A DNA stretch of 64,000 bases, taken from assembly GCF_001190925.1 (NCBI RefSeq), contig NZ_CP011072.1, positions 4,340,001 to 4,404,000 on the forward strand, given 5' to 3'. Source of the DNA: Azoarcus sp. CIB. GTDB lineage: Bacteria > Pseudomonadota > Gammaproteobacteria > Burkholderiales > Rhodocyclaceae. This document shows, one piece after another, positions 35,999 through 45,856 of the stretch; position 1 is the stretch's first letter, and every line of letters begins with the position of its first letter. The notes beneath the pieces were generated by a model. The model was not told the origin of the DNA, ran no database searches, and saw only the letters and a list, made by a program, of their open reading frames with translations. The position numbers and the translations under genes are program-made.

Positions 35999-36071
35999 CA
36001 ATTCCTTTCCCGAAGCTGCGCGGAATCCGCTCCGCGGCGTTCCGGCCCGGCGCCGGACAAGGCAAAAAAAG

Positions 36072-36104
36072 CAAAAAAGAGGCGCGGATCGAAATCCGCG
36101 CCTC
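36072..36104 (-). terminator. Rho-independent terminator after 6S RNA
   Basis: An 11-bp perfect stem (36079-36089 with 36094-36104) and a CGAA tetraloop. On the minus strand it is followed by TTTTTT and a second T-run. It lies just 3' of the 6S RNA closing stem and upstream of the TSUP gene. Confidence 0.88.
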
Positions 36105-36113
36105 TCTCGTTTG

Positions 36114-36291
36114 GCCCCCGCAGTGTCGCCTCCGCCGGCATCCTGAACCTGGGGTTCAGGGAGGTCGCTTTCCTTCCGCATCAGGCTCACCCGGCTAGGG
36201 GCGTGCACACCTGCGGCATCCATGGTCCGCGACCAAGTCTCTCGACATTGGTCCAAGGAATCTACGACTTCGACGACACAGCGGGGATTGA
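36114..36291 (-). ncRNA. ssrS: 6S RNA
   Basis: About 178 nt immediately downstream of zapA, the standard proteobacterial location of ssrS. The 5' end (CCCCGC, then GTGTCG) pairs with the 3' end (CGACAC, then GCGGGG) with one mismatch, forming the closing stem. The 3' half carries the typical hairpin CCTGAACC-CC-AGGTTCAGG followed by GCCGGCGG, matching the conserved TTGAACC-AAGGGTTCAAGG region of E. coli 6S RNA. It binds sigma70 RNA polymerase as a promoter mimic. Ends are approximate. A rho-independent terminator follows directly. Confidence 0.87.
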
Positions 36292-36325
36292 CCTTACATA
36301 TGCGCCAACCCGCGCTAACTACCTG

Positions 36326-36628
36326 TTAGAAAAGCTTTTCCTGCTGCGCCAGAACCCCATCGAGGCGCGCATTCACGAGACCGATTCTACGCTTCGCGGC
36401 CTGCATGTCAAACCCGCCGGAACGCTGAAACTGCAAAAATTCGTGCGCGATGTTCAGCGCGGTCATGACAGCCAGTTTCTCGCCGGACGCATTTGTCCGC
36501 GCCGCAAGGCTGTTGAGCTTTTCTTCGAGGAAGGCGATGGCCGCGAGCAGACCTTCGCGGTCCTCCGGGCGGCAGGCCACGGAATAGGTCTTCCCGAGCA
36601 GGGAGATGTCGAGGGTGTCGGTGGGCAT
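36326..36628 (-). CDS. zapA: Cell division protein ZapA
   Basis: A 100-residue FtsZ-ring stabiliser. LDISLLGKTYSVACRPEDRE (about 6-25) is the ZapA N-terminal fold, and the C-terminal helix for coiled-coil dimerisation begins near LAVMTALNIAHEFLQ. The start at 36628 is 1 bp after the stop of the upstream ZapB-like gene, so the pair is coupled. 6S RNA follows 34 bp downstream, the same order as in many proteobacteria. Confidence 0.93.
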   Translation of the reverse strand: MPTDTLDISLLGKTYSVACRPEDREGLLAAIAFLEEKLNSLAARTNASGEKLAVMTALNIAHEFLQFQRSGGFDMQAAKRRIGLVNARLDGVLAQQEKLF

Positions 36629-36629
36629 G

Positions 36630-36824
36630 TCAGGATTCCGGCAACTGCGCGAGCAGGGCTTCGAGCTTTTCCGTTGCAAGCCGGACCTTGTCCGCCAGCA
36701 CACGGTTCTCGGCCTCCAGACGCACGACGCGCGTGCGCAACTCGCGCCCTTCCGCGCGGCACGATTCGAGCAGGCCGACAATCCGTTCGACCTGGTTCTC
36801 CAGCTTATTGAGTTCTGCATCCAT
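36630..36824 (-). CDS. ZapB-like small coiled-coil protein (TIGR02449 type)
   Basis: A 64-residue, almost wholly helical heptad protein (LNKLENQVERIVGLLES, then LRTRVVRLEAENRVL). It precedes zapA with a 1-bp spacing. This family is found beside zapA in beta- and gammaproteobacteria and is thought to act at the division ring like ZapB. The function is not proved. The ATG at 36824 removes an unlikely upstream extension. Confidence 0.85.
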   Translation of the reverse strand: MDAELNKLENQVERIVGLLESCRAEGRELRTRVVRLEAENRVLADKVRLATEKLEALLAQLPES

Positions 36825-36870
36825 CGGCGGGATGGTAGAGGCGCCCCGAAAGGCGGTCAAGGCGGTCCGC

Positions 36871-38316
36871 TCAGGCCTCGGCCGAATGCACCCAGTCGAG
36901 CGCCTCGAACTGCAGCCGGTTGAGTTCGCCGACATCGATGCCCAGCACATTGGCAAACGACGTCACGCGTTGTGCATCGCCGCGCTCGAATGCGAGCACC
37001 AGTTCGAGATACGGCGCCATCGGCCCGCGCTGATACAACAGGGCATCCTGCATCGGCTCGGGCAGCTTCAGCGGACGGATCGCATCCTCGAGCGGCACCT
37101 TCAATGCAACATCGAGCAGCGAGAACAGGCCCAGCACGAAAAGCTGGGCGGCGGGATCGCGTTCGCCGCGCAGACCGCCCAGGAGCTCCAGCAGACGGCC
37201 GCGCACGAGGGCATCCTCCATCACGACCGCGGCACCCGGCGCGCTGCGCGCACTGCCCAGCAACATCATCGACACCCAGCGCTGCAGCGGCTGCTGCCCG
37301 AGCACGAGGATCGCCTGTTCGACCGAGCTGATGTGGTGATTGAGACCCCACGCGGCCGCGTTCACGTAGCGCAGCAGCCGGTACGCGAGCGCAAGGTCGT
37401 GCTTGAGGATGACGGCGATTTCCTGGGTATCCACGCCGGTGCGCAGGCGCTGCAGCAGGGATGCGAGGCGCATGCCGTGCGGCGACAGCGAGTTGCCCTT
37501 CCAGTCCTCGCGGCGCGTCACGAAACCGCCGGAGAACGCCGTGCAGCCAAGTTTGGCCGCGAGTTCGAACTCGTCCGGCGTACCCACCTCCCAGGCCCAC
37601 ACGGGCAGCTCGGCGCGCCGCTGCCGCACTGCGCGGAGGTACAGGCCGAGGTCTTCAGGCAGGCAGAATCCCATGCGGAACAGCGCCGCGTCGGCCTGCG
37701 GCAGCACGCTGTCGAGCCACACCCCGGGCTCGCCGTGATCGAGCACGATCTTTACGCCTGCCTCGCGCAGGCGCGCAGCGCTCGCCACAGTTTCGGCGGA
37801 CGCGGCACGCGTGGGCAGTTCGGGGCGCACGAGCAGGGTCGCGTCGAGCCCCTGCAAGCGCTCCAGTGCGGGGTTGGCGAGGAAGCCCTCCCACACCCTC
37901 AGGCACACCCGGCGGGCCTTCAGCGCCGCGCCATGGCCGTAACGGTCGATCTGCTCGACCAGCAGGCTGTCGATGAAATCGCGCGCGCGCCGCCCCGTTG
38001 CGCGGATGCGCCCGGCGACGTCCTCGCGCAGTTCGAAGGCGTAACCGGTCAGGTTCTGGTCGCGATCGAGCACCTCGCTGCGACACAGCAGCGAAAGCGA
38101 CGCGTCGGCTGCGCGCAGCTCGTCCTCGACCGGAGGCGGCACGACGCTCGCGGCAGCCGGCGCGACGGTCGGCGACAGACTCGCAGGCGAAGCGGCGGGC
38201 GACGGCTGCGGCGGCACCGCAGATGGCACCGGCTCGCGCGGCGGTAAGGGAATGGCCGGCGAGAACGCCGGCCGCTCGGGCTCGATGCCTAAGAGACGCT
38301 TCAACCAGCCCAGCAT
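36871..38316 (-). CDS. EAL-like/HDOD signalling protein (YuxH type)
   Basis: A 481-residue protein. After a Pro/Ala-rich N-terminus (about 15-70) it has an EAL-type domain (about 75-260) without the EAL, metal or catalytic residues. A C-terminal HDOD domain (about 275-475) includes IAVILKHDLALAYRLLRYVNAAAWG. It is a paralogue of the protein at 18053-19189, sharing the LLRYxNxA block and the QRGPMAPYLEL / EQGPYAPFLKL block. It lies 56 bp downstream of ilvD and 46 bp upstream of the zapB-like gene. A scaffold role in c-di-GMP or motility signalling is inferred. Confidence 0.87.
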   Translation of the reverse strand: MLGWLKRLLGIEPERPAFSPAIPLPPREPVPSAVPPQPSPAASPASLSPTVAPAAASVVPPPVEDELRAADASLSLLCRSEVLDRDQNLTGYAFELREDVAGRIRATGRRARDFIDSLLVEQIDRYGHGAALKARRVCLRVWEGFLANPALERLQGLDATLLVRPELPTRAASAETVASAARLREAGVKIVLDHGEPGVWLDSVLPQADAALFRMGFCLPEDLGLYLRAVRQRRAELPVWAWEVGTPDEFELAAKLGCTAFSGGFVTRREDWKGNSLSPHGMRLASLLQRLRTGVDTQEIAVILKHDLALAYRLLRYVNAAAWGLNHHISSVEQAILVLGQQPLQRWVSMMLLGSARSAPGAAVVMEDALVRGRLLELLGGLRGERDPAAQLFVLGLFSLLDVALKVPLEDAIRPLKLPEPMQDALLYQRGPMAPYLELVLAFERGDAQRVTSFANVLGIDVGELNRLQFEALDWVHSAEA

Positions 38317-38372
38317 CTCAGGGCCTGCCGCCGTCGAGGGTCGCCGCAACCGCCGCGCGCCGGTTCATCGTG

Positions 38373-40223
38373 TCAGCGCTGCACCTGGGTCACGTCGCGC
38401 ACCGCGCCGGTGTCGGCGCTGGTCGTGAGCGCCGCGTAGGCCTGCAGCGCGGCCGACACGACACGCTGGCGATTGGCCGGCTTCCACGCCAGACTGCCCT
38501 TCGCCTCCATGGCGGCACGGCGCCGGGTGAGTTCCTCGTCACTCACCGCCAGGCGGATGCTGCGATTGGGGATGTCGATCTCGATCGTGTCGTCCTCCTC
38601 GACCAGGGCGATCGCGCCGCCGCACGCCGCTTCGGGCGAGGCGTGGCCGATCGACAGGCCGGAGGTGCCGCCGGAGAAGCGGCCGTCGGTAAGCAGCGCG
38701 CACGCCTTGCCCAGTCCCTTGGACTTCAGGTAGCTCGTCGGGTACAGCATCTCCTGCATGCCGGGGCCACCCTTGGGGCCTTCGTAGCGGATGATCACGA
38801 CGTCGCCCGCGCCGACCTTGTCGCCGAGGATGCCTTCGACCGCCGCTTCCTGGCTCTCGAACACGCGCGCCTTGCCGGTGAATTTCCAGATCGACTCGTC
38901 GACGCCGGCCGTCTTCACGATGCAGCCCTTCTCGGCGATGTTGCCGTACAGCACGGCGAGGCCGCCGTCCTGGGTGAAGGCGTTGGCGCGGTCGCGGATG
39001 ATGCCCTTGGAGCGGTCCATGTCGAGCTCGTTCCAGCGGCGGTTCTGCGAGAACGCGACCTGGGTCGGCACGCCACCCGGCGCGGCCTTGTAGAACTCGA
39101 ACACGGCATTGTCGTGCGCCTGCATGATGTCCCAGCGCGCGATCGCTTCGCCCAGGGTCTTGCTATGCACGGTCGGCACTTCGGCGTGCAGCAGACCGGC
39201 GCGATTGAGCTCGCCGAGGATGCCCATGATGCCGCCAGCACGATGCACGTCCTCGATATGCACGTCGGCCACCGCGGGCGCGACCTTGCACAGGCAGGGC
39301 ACCTTGCGCGAGACGCGGTCGATGTCGGCCATCGTGAAATCCACCTGCGCTTCGCGGGCGGCGGCGAGCAGGTGCAGCACGGTGTTCGTGGAGCCGCCCA
39401 TCGCGACGTCGAGGCTGATCGCGTTTTCGAAGGCCTTGAAGCTCGCGATCGCGCGCGGCAGGACCGACGCGTCGTCCTGCTCGTACCAGCGGCGCGCCAT
39501 GTCGACGATGGTGCGACCGGCCCTGCGGAAGAGCTGTTCGCGGTCGGCGTGCGTCGCGAGCACGGTGCCGTTGCCCGGCAGCGACAGACCCAGCGCCTCG
39601 GTCAGGCAGTTCATCGAGTTCGCCGTGAACATGCCCGAACACGAACCGCAGGTCGGACAGGCGGAGCGCTCGATCGCATCGACCTCTTCGTCGGAGCAGC
39701 TACTGTCGGCGGCCTTGACCATCGCGTCGACGAGGTCGAGCGAGATCACCTTGGCTTCCCACTTGACCTTGCCCGCCTCCATCGGACCGCCCGAGACAAA
39801 GATCGCCGGGATGTTGAGGCGCAGCGCGGCCATCAGCATCCCCGGGGTGATCTTGTCGCAGTTCGAAATGCACACCATGGCGTCGGCGGTGTGCGCGTTC
39901 ACCATGTATTCGACGCTGTCGGCGATCAGCTCGCGCGAGGGCAGCGAATACAGCATGCCGCCGTGGCCCATCGCGATGCCGTCATCGACGGCGATGGTAT
40001 TGAATTCCTTGGCGACGCCACCCGCGGCTTCGATCTCGCGCGCGACGAGCTGGCCGAGGTCCTTCAGGTGCACATGCCCCGGAACGAACTGCGTGAAGCT
40101 GTTGACGACGGCGATGATCGGCTTTTCGAAGTCGCCGTCCTTCATGCCGGTGGCGCGCCACAAGGCGCGGGCGCCCGCCATGTTGCGGCCGGCGGTGGAG
40201 GTACGGGAACGGTATTGGGGCAT
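38373..40223 (-). CDS. ilvD: Dihydroxy-acid dehydratase
   Basis: A 616-residue Fe-S enzyme of valine, isoleucine and pantothenate synthesis. The cluster cysteines are visible in SNCDKIT and [16 protein letters not shown]. The C-terminal [17 protein letters not shown] motif is the IlvD/Edd signature. Length and N-terminus ([19 protein letters not shown]) match long-form IlvD. It is divergent from yceH with 141 bp between. Confidence 0.97.
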   Translation of the reverse strand: MPQYRSRTSTAGRNMAGARALWRATGMKDGDFEKPIIAVVNSFTQFVPGHVHLKDLGQLVAREIEAAGGVAKEFNTIAVDDGIAMGHGGMLYSLPSRELIADSVEYMVNAHTADAMVCISNCDKITPGMLMAALRLNIPAIFVSGGPMEAGKVKWEAKVISLDLVDAMVKAADSSCSDEEVDAIERSACPTCGSCSGMFTANSMNCLTEALGLSLPGNGTVLATHADREQLFRRAGRTIVDMARRWYEQDDASVLPRAIASFKAFENAISLDVAMGGSTNTVLHLLAAAREAQVDFTMADIDRVSRKVPCLCKVAPAVADVHIEDVHRAGGIMGILGELNRAGLLHAEVPTVHSKTLGEAIARWDIMQAHDNAVFEFYKAAPGGVPTQVAFSQNRRWNELDMDRSKGIIRDRANAFTQDGGLAVLYGNIAEKGCIVKTAGVDESIWKFTGKARVFESQEAAVEGILGDKVGAGDVVIIRYEGPKGGPGMQEMLYPTSYLKSKGLGKACALLTDGRFSGGTSGLSIGHASPEAACGGAIALVEEDDTIEIDIPNRSIRLAVSDEELTRRRAAMEAKGSLAWKPANRQRVVSAALQAYAALTTSADTGAVRDVTQVQR

Positions 40224-40364
40224 GAAGTCCTCGGCTCAGGGTTCGGGCGCACGCTGCATCGGCGGTGCGTCACGCGGAATCAAGACTTGGAATTCTAACC
40301 GAAGGGAAACGGCGCTCGGCTATCATTGCCCACCCGAGAACCTGCGCCGACACCAACGATAACC

Positions 40365-41051
40365 ATGACCGAGCAAAGCGCCCCCGATTCCGCCACCGAT
40401 GGCTTCGACCTCGATCCGATAGAAACCCGCGTGCTGGGCGTCCTGATCGAAAAGGCCTTCGTGACCCCGGACGCCTATCCCTTGTCCCTGAACGGCATCG
40501 TCACCGGGTGCAACCAGCTGACCGGGCGCGAGCCCGTGATGAGCCTGTCGGACGGCGAAGTCCAGGCCGCGGTCGACAGCCTGATGGCGCGCAAGCTGGT
40601 GTCGCGGCGCGATCAGGCAAGCGGACGGGTGGCCAAGTACGAGCACCTCGTGCGCCTGCGCCATTCGCTGCCGCCGCCCGAACAGTCCGTCCTCGCGGTA
40701 TTGCTGCTGCGCGGCGCGCAGACGGCCGGGGAAATCCGCCAGCGCGCCGAACGCATGCACCGCTTCGACGACATCGCGGCGGTCGAGACGGTGCTGGAGC
40801 ACCTCGCGGAGAAGTACCCGCCCATGGCCGACGCGCTGCCGCGCGCACCCGGCACCAAGGAGACGCGCTACGCGCACCTGCTGGGCGGAACGGCGGCCTT
40901 CGAGGCGATGGGCGAGTCGCTCGCGGGCGCACCCGCCGGCGGCGCGGCACGCGGGCGCACGACCGAACTGGAAGACGAGGTGCGCCGCCTGCGCGAGGAA
41001 CTCGACCGGCTGCGCAGCGAATTCGACACCTTCCGCACCCAGTTCGACTGA
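40365..41051 (+). CDS. yceH: DUF480/YceH family winged-helix protein
   Basis: A 228-residue protein with tandem winged-helix-like domains. It is recognised from [19 protein letters not shown] and [14 protein letters not shown] near the start, and a C-terminal coiled coil ([16 protein letters not shown]). The family is conserved but uncharacterised. The ATG at 40365 gives the usual N-terminus. lgt follows 19 bp downstream on the same strand. Confidence 0.9.
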   Translation: MTEQSAPDSATDGFDLDPIETRVLGVLIEKAFVTPDAYPLSLNGIVTGCNQLTGREPVMSLSDGEVQAAVDSLMARKLVSRRDQASGRVAKYEHLVRLRHSLPPPEQSVLAVLLLRGAQTAGEIRQRAERMHRFDDIAAVETVLEHLAEKYPPMADALPRAPGTKETRYAHLLGGTAAFEAMGESLAGAPAGGAARGRTTELEDEVRRLREELDRLRSEFDTFRTQFD

Positions 41052-41070
41052 AGCGGAGCGCGTCGCAACC

Positions 41071-41871
41071 ATGCTGATCCATCCGCAGTTCGACCCGATC
41101 GCCCTGTCGATCGGACCGCTGTCGGTCCGTTGGTACGGCCTGATGTATCTCGTCGCGTTCGTGCTGTTCATGCTGCTCGGGCGCGCCCACGCGCGCCGCC
41201 GCCCCGAAACGGGATGGACGCCGCAGCAGATCGACGACCTGCTGATGTACGGGATGCTGGGCGTCGTGATCGGCGGACGGCTGGGCGAGGTGCTGTTCTT
41301 CCAGCCGGCCTACTATCTCGCGCATCCGGCCGAGATCCTCGCCGTATGGAAAGGCGGGATGAGCTTCCACGGCGGGTTCCTCGGCGTGCTAGCGGCGATG
41401 TGGCTGTATGGCAGGCGCACGGGCAAGGGTTTCTGGAACGTCACGGATTTCATTGCGCCGCTGGTGCCGACCGGCCTCGCCGCGGGGCGCATCGGCAACT
41501 TCATCAATGGCGAGCTGTGGGGCCGGCCGGTGGACGGCGACCTGCCCTGGGCGATGATCTACCCGTGGGTAGATAGTCTGCCGCGCCATCCGTCGCAGCT
41601 CTACCAGGCGGCCGGAGAGGGGCTCCTGCTGTTCGTGCTGCTGTGGCTGTATGCGGCAACGCCACGCCCTGCGCGGGCGGTGTCGGCGATGTTCCTGATC
41701 GGATACGCGACATTGCGTTTTGCCGCGGAATTCTTCCGTACCCCGGATCCGGGGATTTTCGGCATTCTCTCGCTGGGGCTGTCGACGGCGCAGTGGCTGT
41801 GCGTGCCGATGTTTGTCGCCGGAGCATGGCTGCTCGCAGTGAGTCGCGGCAAGGGTGCAGGCACCCGCTGA
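41071..41871 (+). CDS. lgt: Prolipoprotein diacylglyceryl transferase
   Basis: A 266-residue, seven-helix inner-membrane enzyme that attaches diacylglycerol to the lipobox cysteine of prolipoproteins. The Lgt signature [15 protein letters not shown] (about 140-154) and the SFHGGFLG block are present. Length and N-terminus ([20 protein letters not shown]) match the family. It probably shares a transcript with yceH. Confidence 0.96.
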   Translation: MLIHPQFDPIALSIGPLSVRWYGLMYLVAFVLFMLLGRAHARRRPETGWTPQQIDDLLMYGMLGVVIGGRLGEVLFFQPAYYLAHPAEILAVWKGGMSFHGGFLGVLAAMWLYGRRTGKGFWNVTDFIAPLVPTGLAAGRIGNFINGELWGRPVDGDLPWAMIYPWVDSLPRHPSQLYQAAGEGLLLFVLLWLYAATPRPARAVSAMFLIGYATLRFAAEFFRTPDPGIFGILSLGLSTAQWLCVPMFVAGAWLLAVSRGKGAGTR

Positions 41872-41940
41872 AGAATAACCGACGCCCGCGCAGACGGGCG
41901 CAACAGATTAGCCAGATGACATAAGCGGCATGCCGGCACC

Positions 41941-41956
41941 GTGCAAAAGTTCGCAC
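41941..41956. promoter_or_regulatory. Candidate operator upstream of malonyl-CoA decarboxylase
   Basis: An imperfect inverted repeat GTGCAAAAGTTCGCAC (6 of 8 pairs) in the 130-bp gap before the decarboxylase gene, with a second small palindrome ATGTACAT at 41963-41970. Decarboxylase genes are often controlled by GntR-type MatR repressors, but no such regulator gene is adjacent. Weak evidence. Confidence 0.25.
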
Positions 41957-42001
41957 GATGACATGTACATTTCTGGCAGGATGATGCAAAGGAGAGTGCA
42001 G

Positions 42002-43381
42002 ATGGCACCCGGATTGGTATCGCGCAGTCTTTCGAAAGTCCGCGAAATCGTCGCCGGCGCGACCGGCCGCAACGGCGAACCGACCGAGAAGCAGCTGGAC
42101 CGGATCCGCCGTCTACTGCACGAATGTGCGGAGAACCGGGGGGGCGAGGTCTCGACACGCATCCGCGCGGCACGCCTTGCCGACACCTACCTGAAGCTCG
42201 ACGACGCCGGGCGCCATGCCTTCCTGCGCATCATCGCACTCGAGTTCGGCCCCGAGCCGAAACGCATCGCCAAGGCGCACGAGGCCTATCAGGCTGCCGT
42301 CGGCACGGCGAAGCAGTGGGATGCCGAGGCGCAGCTGCGCGCGGCGATGCGCTCGTCGCGCATCCGCATCCTGACCCAGTTCAACGCGATTCCGCAGGGC
42401 GTGAAGTTCCTCGTGGACCTGCGCGCCGACCTGCTGCGCTTTCTCGACGACGACAAGGAGCTGAAGTCGCTCGACCGCGAACTCGAGGCGCGCCTCACGG
42501 CGTGGTTCGACGTCGGCTTCCTCGAGCTCGCACGGGTGACATGGAACTCTCCCGCGGCGCTGCTGGAGAAGATCGTCCAGTACGAGGCGGTGCACGAGAT
42601 CCGCTCGTGGAAGGACCTCAAGAACCGGCTCGGCTCGGACCGCCGCTGCTACGCCTTCTTCCATCCGCGCATGCCGCAGGAGCCGCTGATCTTCGTCGAG
42701 ATCGCGCTGCTCGACGACCTCGCCGACAACGTCCAGAAGCTGCTCGACGAGAACGCACCGGCGGCGGACGCGGAGCGTGCCGACACGGCGATCTTCTATT
42801 CGATCAGCGCCACGCAGGACGGATTGCGCGGGGTTTCCTTCGGCAACTTCCTGCTCAAGCGCGTCGTCGATGACCTGCAGCGCGACTTCCCCCGCCTGAA
42901 GACCTTTGCAACGCTGTCGCCGATCCCGGGTCTGGTGAAATGGGCGGCCAGGAATGCCAAGGAGATCGTGGCCACGTTCGGCGAAGAGGACTGGAAACGC
43001 CTTGCCGCCGCCGGCATAGAAGGGCCGGAATCCCCCCTCCTCGCCCAAGTGCTTGCGGGCGACCCGGAGTGGGCGGGCAATCCGGCCGTCGCCCGCGCGC
43101 TGCGCGATCCGCTGCTCAAGGCGACCGCCGCCTATCTCCTCGAAGCCAAGCGCGACAAGCTGCCGCTCGATGCCGTCGCCCGCTTCCATCTCGGCAACGG
43201 CGCGCGCGTCGAGCGGCTCAACTGGCTCGCCGACACCTCGGCGAAGGGGCTCGGCCAGTCGTGGGGCGTCATGGTCAATTACCTGTACGACCCGGACCGC
43301 ATCGTCGACAACGTCGAGGCCTTCGTGGACACGGGCCGTATCGACGCCGCGGCGGGCGTCAGGCGCCTCGCACGACGATAA
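42002..43381 (+). CDS. Malonyl-CoA decarboxylase
   Basis: A 459-residue enzyme of the MCD family, converting malonyl-CoA to acetyl-CoA and CO2. The N-terminal helical domain (about 1-170) is followed by the GNAT-like catalytic domain. That domain has FYSISATQDGLRGVSFGNFL (catalytic serine region), the LSPIPGLVKW block and the FHLGNGARVERLNWLAD histidine region. AAAGGAGAG at 41988-41996 fixes the start at 42002 rather than upstream ATGs. No mat transport genes are nearby. The GGDEF/EAL gene follows 21 bp later, so read-through is likely. Confidence 0.93.
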   Translation: MAPGLVSRSLSKVREIVAGATGRNGEPTEKQLDRIRRLLHECAENRGGEVSTRIRAARLADTYLKLDDAGRHAFLRIIALEFGPEPKRIAKAHEAYQAAVGTAKQWDAEAQLRAAMRSSRIRILTQFNAIPQGVKFLVDLRADLLRFLDDDKELKSLDRELEARLTAWFDVGFLELARVTWNSPAALLEKIVQYEAVHEIRSWKDLKNRLGSDRRCYAFFHPRMPQEPLIFVEIALLDDLADNVQKLLDENAPAADAERADTAIFYSISATQDGLRGVSFGNFLLKRVVDDLQRDFPRLKTFATLSPIPGLVKWAARNAKEIVATFGEEDWKRLAAAGIEGPESPLLAQVLAGDPEWAGNPAVARALRDPLLKATAAYLLEAKRDKLPLDAVARFHLGNGARVERLNWLADTSAKGLGQSWGVMVNYLYDPDRIVDNVEAFVDTGRIDAAAGVRRLARR

Positions 43382-43402
43382 GCACAGGGAACGGCTCCGA
43401 TC

Positions 43403-45856
43403 GTGAAACTCTCGCTCCGTCTCAGCTCGATCCGCATGCGGCTGCTGCTCGCCAGCACCGTGGTGCAGGTCGTGCTCTTGACGCTGCTGCTCGCGAACAG
43501 CGTCCGCCTGATGAACCAGGCGACCAACGCGAGCCTCAACACGCTCGTCAACCAGAACGCCACGATGCTGCATGCGATGGCGGTCGCGTACGGCGACATG
43601 GGCGAGTTCGACGCCCTGCAGGATGTGCTCGGCGAACTGTTGAGCGAGGCCGACGAAGGCCTCATCTACGTGCGTATCGTCGCGCCGGACCGGCGCGTGC
43701 TGGTCAACGCCGGTTTGCCGGACACGCAGTCCTTGCCGGAGGTCGACCACACCAACGCCCGGGGCGGAGCCGGCGGCGGGGTCGTGCATGTGCGCCGGCC
43801 GCTGCTGCTCGAACGCAACGAGGTCGGGTTCCTGCAGTTCGGCGTGTCCGTGTCGGTGCTGGCGGCGGCGCGCAAGGCGATCACGGAACAGGGCGCGGCG
43901 ATCGCGCTGGCGGAAATCCTGCTGACCTTCGGCCTGTTGTCGGGCATCGGCTACCTGCTGACACGCAACCTGAGCCGCTTGCTCGCGGGCAGCGAGGCGA
44001 TCGCGGCAGGCAAACTGGACCATCGCCTGCCCGAGAACGGCCACGACGAACTGGCCCGGCTGGCACGGCGTTTCAACGTGATGGCGGCGAACCTGCAGGA
44101 CCGCATCGGCGAACTGCAGGACTCGGCCGAACGCCTGAAGACCAGCGAACAGCGCTACGAACTGGCGATCCAGGGCGCGCACGACGGCCTGTGGGACTGG
44201 AACATCCCCGAGGGACAGGTCTACTGCTCGCCGCGCTACTGCGAGATCGCGGGCCTGACGGCCGGACGCCTCTACTACAGCCCCGACGAAGTCCTGACCG
44301 GCATCCACCCCGACGATGCGCCGGGCTACCGGGCGAAGATGATCGAGCACCTGAAGGGTTTCAGTACCCAGTTCAAGTGCGAATACCGGGCGCGCCAGCA
44401 GGACGGCAGCTACCGCTGGGTCATGACGCGGGGGGTCGCAGTGCGCGGCGGCGACGACCTCGCCGTGCGCATGGCCGGATCGATCAGCGACGTACACGAC
44501 CACAAGCTGGCACAGGTCCGCCTGCAGTACGACGCGCTGCACGACGGCCTGACCGGACTGCCGAACCGCGCCCTGTTCCTCGAACACGTGCGAAGCGCCC
44601 TTGGGCAGCAGCGCCGCGCGGGCGGGCAGGACTTCGCGGTGCTGGCGATCAACCTGCAACGCTTCCGGCTCGTGAATGACAGTTTCGGCCACGAGGCCGG
44701 CGATGCGCTGCTCCGCCAGGTCGCGCGCACGCTCCAGGAAACGCTGCGCTACGGCGATATCGCGGCACGGGTCGGCGGCGACCAGTTCGCGCTGCTGCTC
44801 AACCGCATCGAGAACCCCGCCGAGGCGCTGCGTCTCGCCGAAGCGCTGCGCGAGCGCCTATCCAAGCCGACCAGTGTTGCGGGCCAGATACTGTATCCGA
44901 AGTTCCGCATCGGCATGGCGTTGAGCAGTGACTACCAGGACAGCGAGAACGGCGACACGATGCTGCGCGATGCGGACAACGCGTTGCAGCGCACCCGCCA
45001 GCGCGGCGGGGACTCGGTCGCGATCTTCCATGCCTCCATGCACGCGCAGGCGCTGGAAAGCCTGCAGCTCGAGGGCGACCTGCGCGACGCGCTGACGCGC
45101 AACGAACTCAGCGTGCATTTCCAGCCCATCGTCGCGCTCGCCAGCGGCTCGATTACTAGCTTCGAGGCACTTGTGCGCTGGCGCCACCCCGCCCGCGGCA
45201 TGCTGCCGCCGAATCTGTTCGTGCCGCTGGCCGAGACGCTGGGCCTCATCCATGAACTCGACATGCGGGTGCTGACGCGCGCCTGCGAGCGCATCGCGCA
45301 GTGGCGCGAACGCGCATGCAACGATGCCGCCGTTCCCAAGGTCAGCGTCAACCTGTCGGCGACGCAGTTCGCGCGCCCGGATCTCGCCGGCGAGATCATC
45401 GCCGAGGTGGACCGCCACGGCCTGCCGCGGGAGATGCTGCGCTTCGAGGTCACCGAGAGCGTGCTCGCCCAACCGGAAGGGCCCGCAGCCGAGATCCTGC
45501 AGAAGCTACGCACGGCGGGGATGTCGGTACTGATCGACGACTTCGGTACAGGCTATTCGGCACTGAGCTACCTGCACACGATCCCTTGCGACCTCGTGAA
45601 GCTCGACGGGTCCTTCGTGCGCTCGCTCGAGAACGACGAGCGCCTGCGCACGATCGTCGCACGCAGCATAGAACTCGCCCACGACCTCGGAATGCGCGTG
45701 GTCGCGGAATGCATCGAAACTACACGGCAGGCGGAACTGCTGCTCGGGATGGGCTGCGACTACGGTCAGGGTTATCTGTTCGCACGTCCGCTCGATGACG
45801 ACGCGGTCGAACACTTGCTGTTCGGCCAACAGTTGGCCCAGGAGGCCAGTGCATGA
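43403..45856 (+). CDS. Membrane GGDEF/EAL c-di-GMP enzyme with HAMP and PAS
   Basis: An 817-residue inner-membrane sensor. A helix at about 10-32, a periplasmic sensor (about 33-160), a second helix (about 165-185), HAMP (about 186-240), PAS/PAC (about 245-375), GGDEF (about 380-545) and EAL (about 560-805). The GGDEF site reads VGGDQF, so cyclase activity is doubtful. The EAL domain looks intact (SFEALVRWRHP, VNLSATQF, DDFGTGYSALSYL, VKLDGSF), so it is probably a phosphodiesterase. The start is GTG at 43403. Its stop overlaps the next gene by 4 bp, which couples it to an outer-membrane protein and a periplasmic binding protein. Confidence 0.93.
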   Translation: MKLSLRLSSIRMRLLLASTVVQVVLLTLLLANSVRLMNQATNASLNTLVNQNATMLHAMAVAYGDMGEFDALQDVLGELLSEADEGLIYVRIVAPDRRVLVNAGLPDTQSLPEVDHTNARGGAGGGVVHVRRPLLLERNEVGFLQFGVSVSVLAAARKAITEQGAAIALAEILLTFGLLSGIGYLLTRNLSRLLAGSEAIAAGKLDHRLPENGHDELARLARRFNVMAANLQDRIGELQDSAERLKTSEQRYELAIQGAHDGLWDWNIPEGQVYCSPRYCEIAGLTAGRLYYSPDEVLTGIHPDDAPGYRAKMIEHLKGFSTQFKCEYRARQQDGSYRWVMTRGVAVRGGDDLAVRMAGSISDVHDHKLAQVRLQYDALHDGLTGLPNRALFLEHVRSALGQQRRAGGQDFAVLAINLQRFRLVNDSFGHEAGDALLRQVARTLQETLRYGDIAARVGGDQFALLLNRIENPAEALRLAEALRERLSKPTSVAGQILYPKFRIGMALSSDYQDSENGDTMLRDADNALQRTRQRGGDSVAIFHASMHAQALESLQLEGDLRDALTRNELSVHFQPIVALASGSITSFEALVRWRHPARGMLPPNLFVPLAETLGLIHELDMRVLTRACERIAQWRERACNDAAVPKVSVNLSATQFARPDLAGEIIAEVDRHGLPREMLRFEVTESVLAQPEGPAAEILQKLRTAGMSVLIDDFGTGYSALSYLHTIPCDLVKLDGSFVRSLENDERLRTIVARSIELAHDLGMRVVAECIETTRQAELLLGMGCDYGQGYLFARPLDDDAVEHLLFGQQLAQEASA

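Noticed and set aside
42113-44692. 859-residue minus-strand frame across the decarboxylase and GGDEF/EAL genes
   Set aside because: It is antisense to two clear genes with recognisable domains; long antisense frames are common at this GC content, and its product has low-complexity composition.
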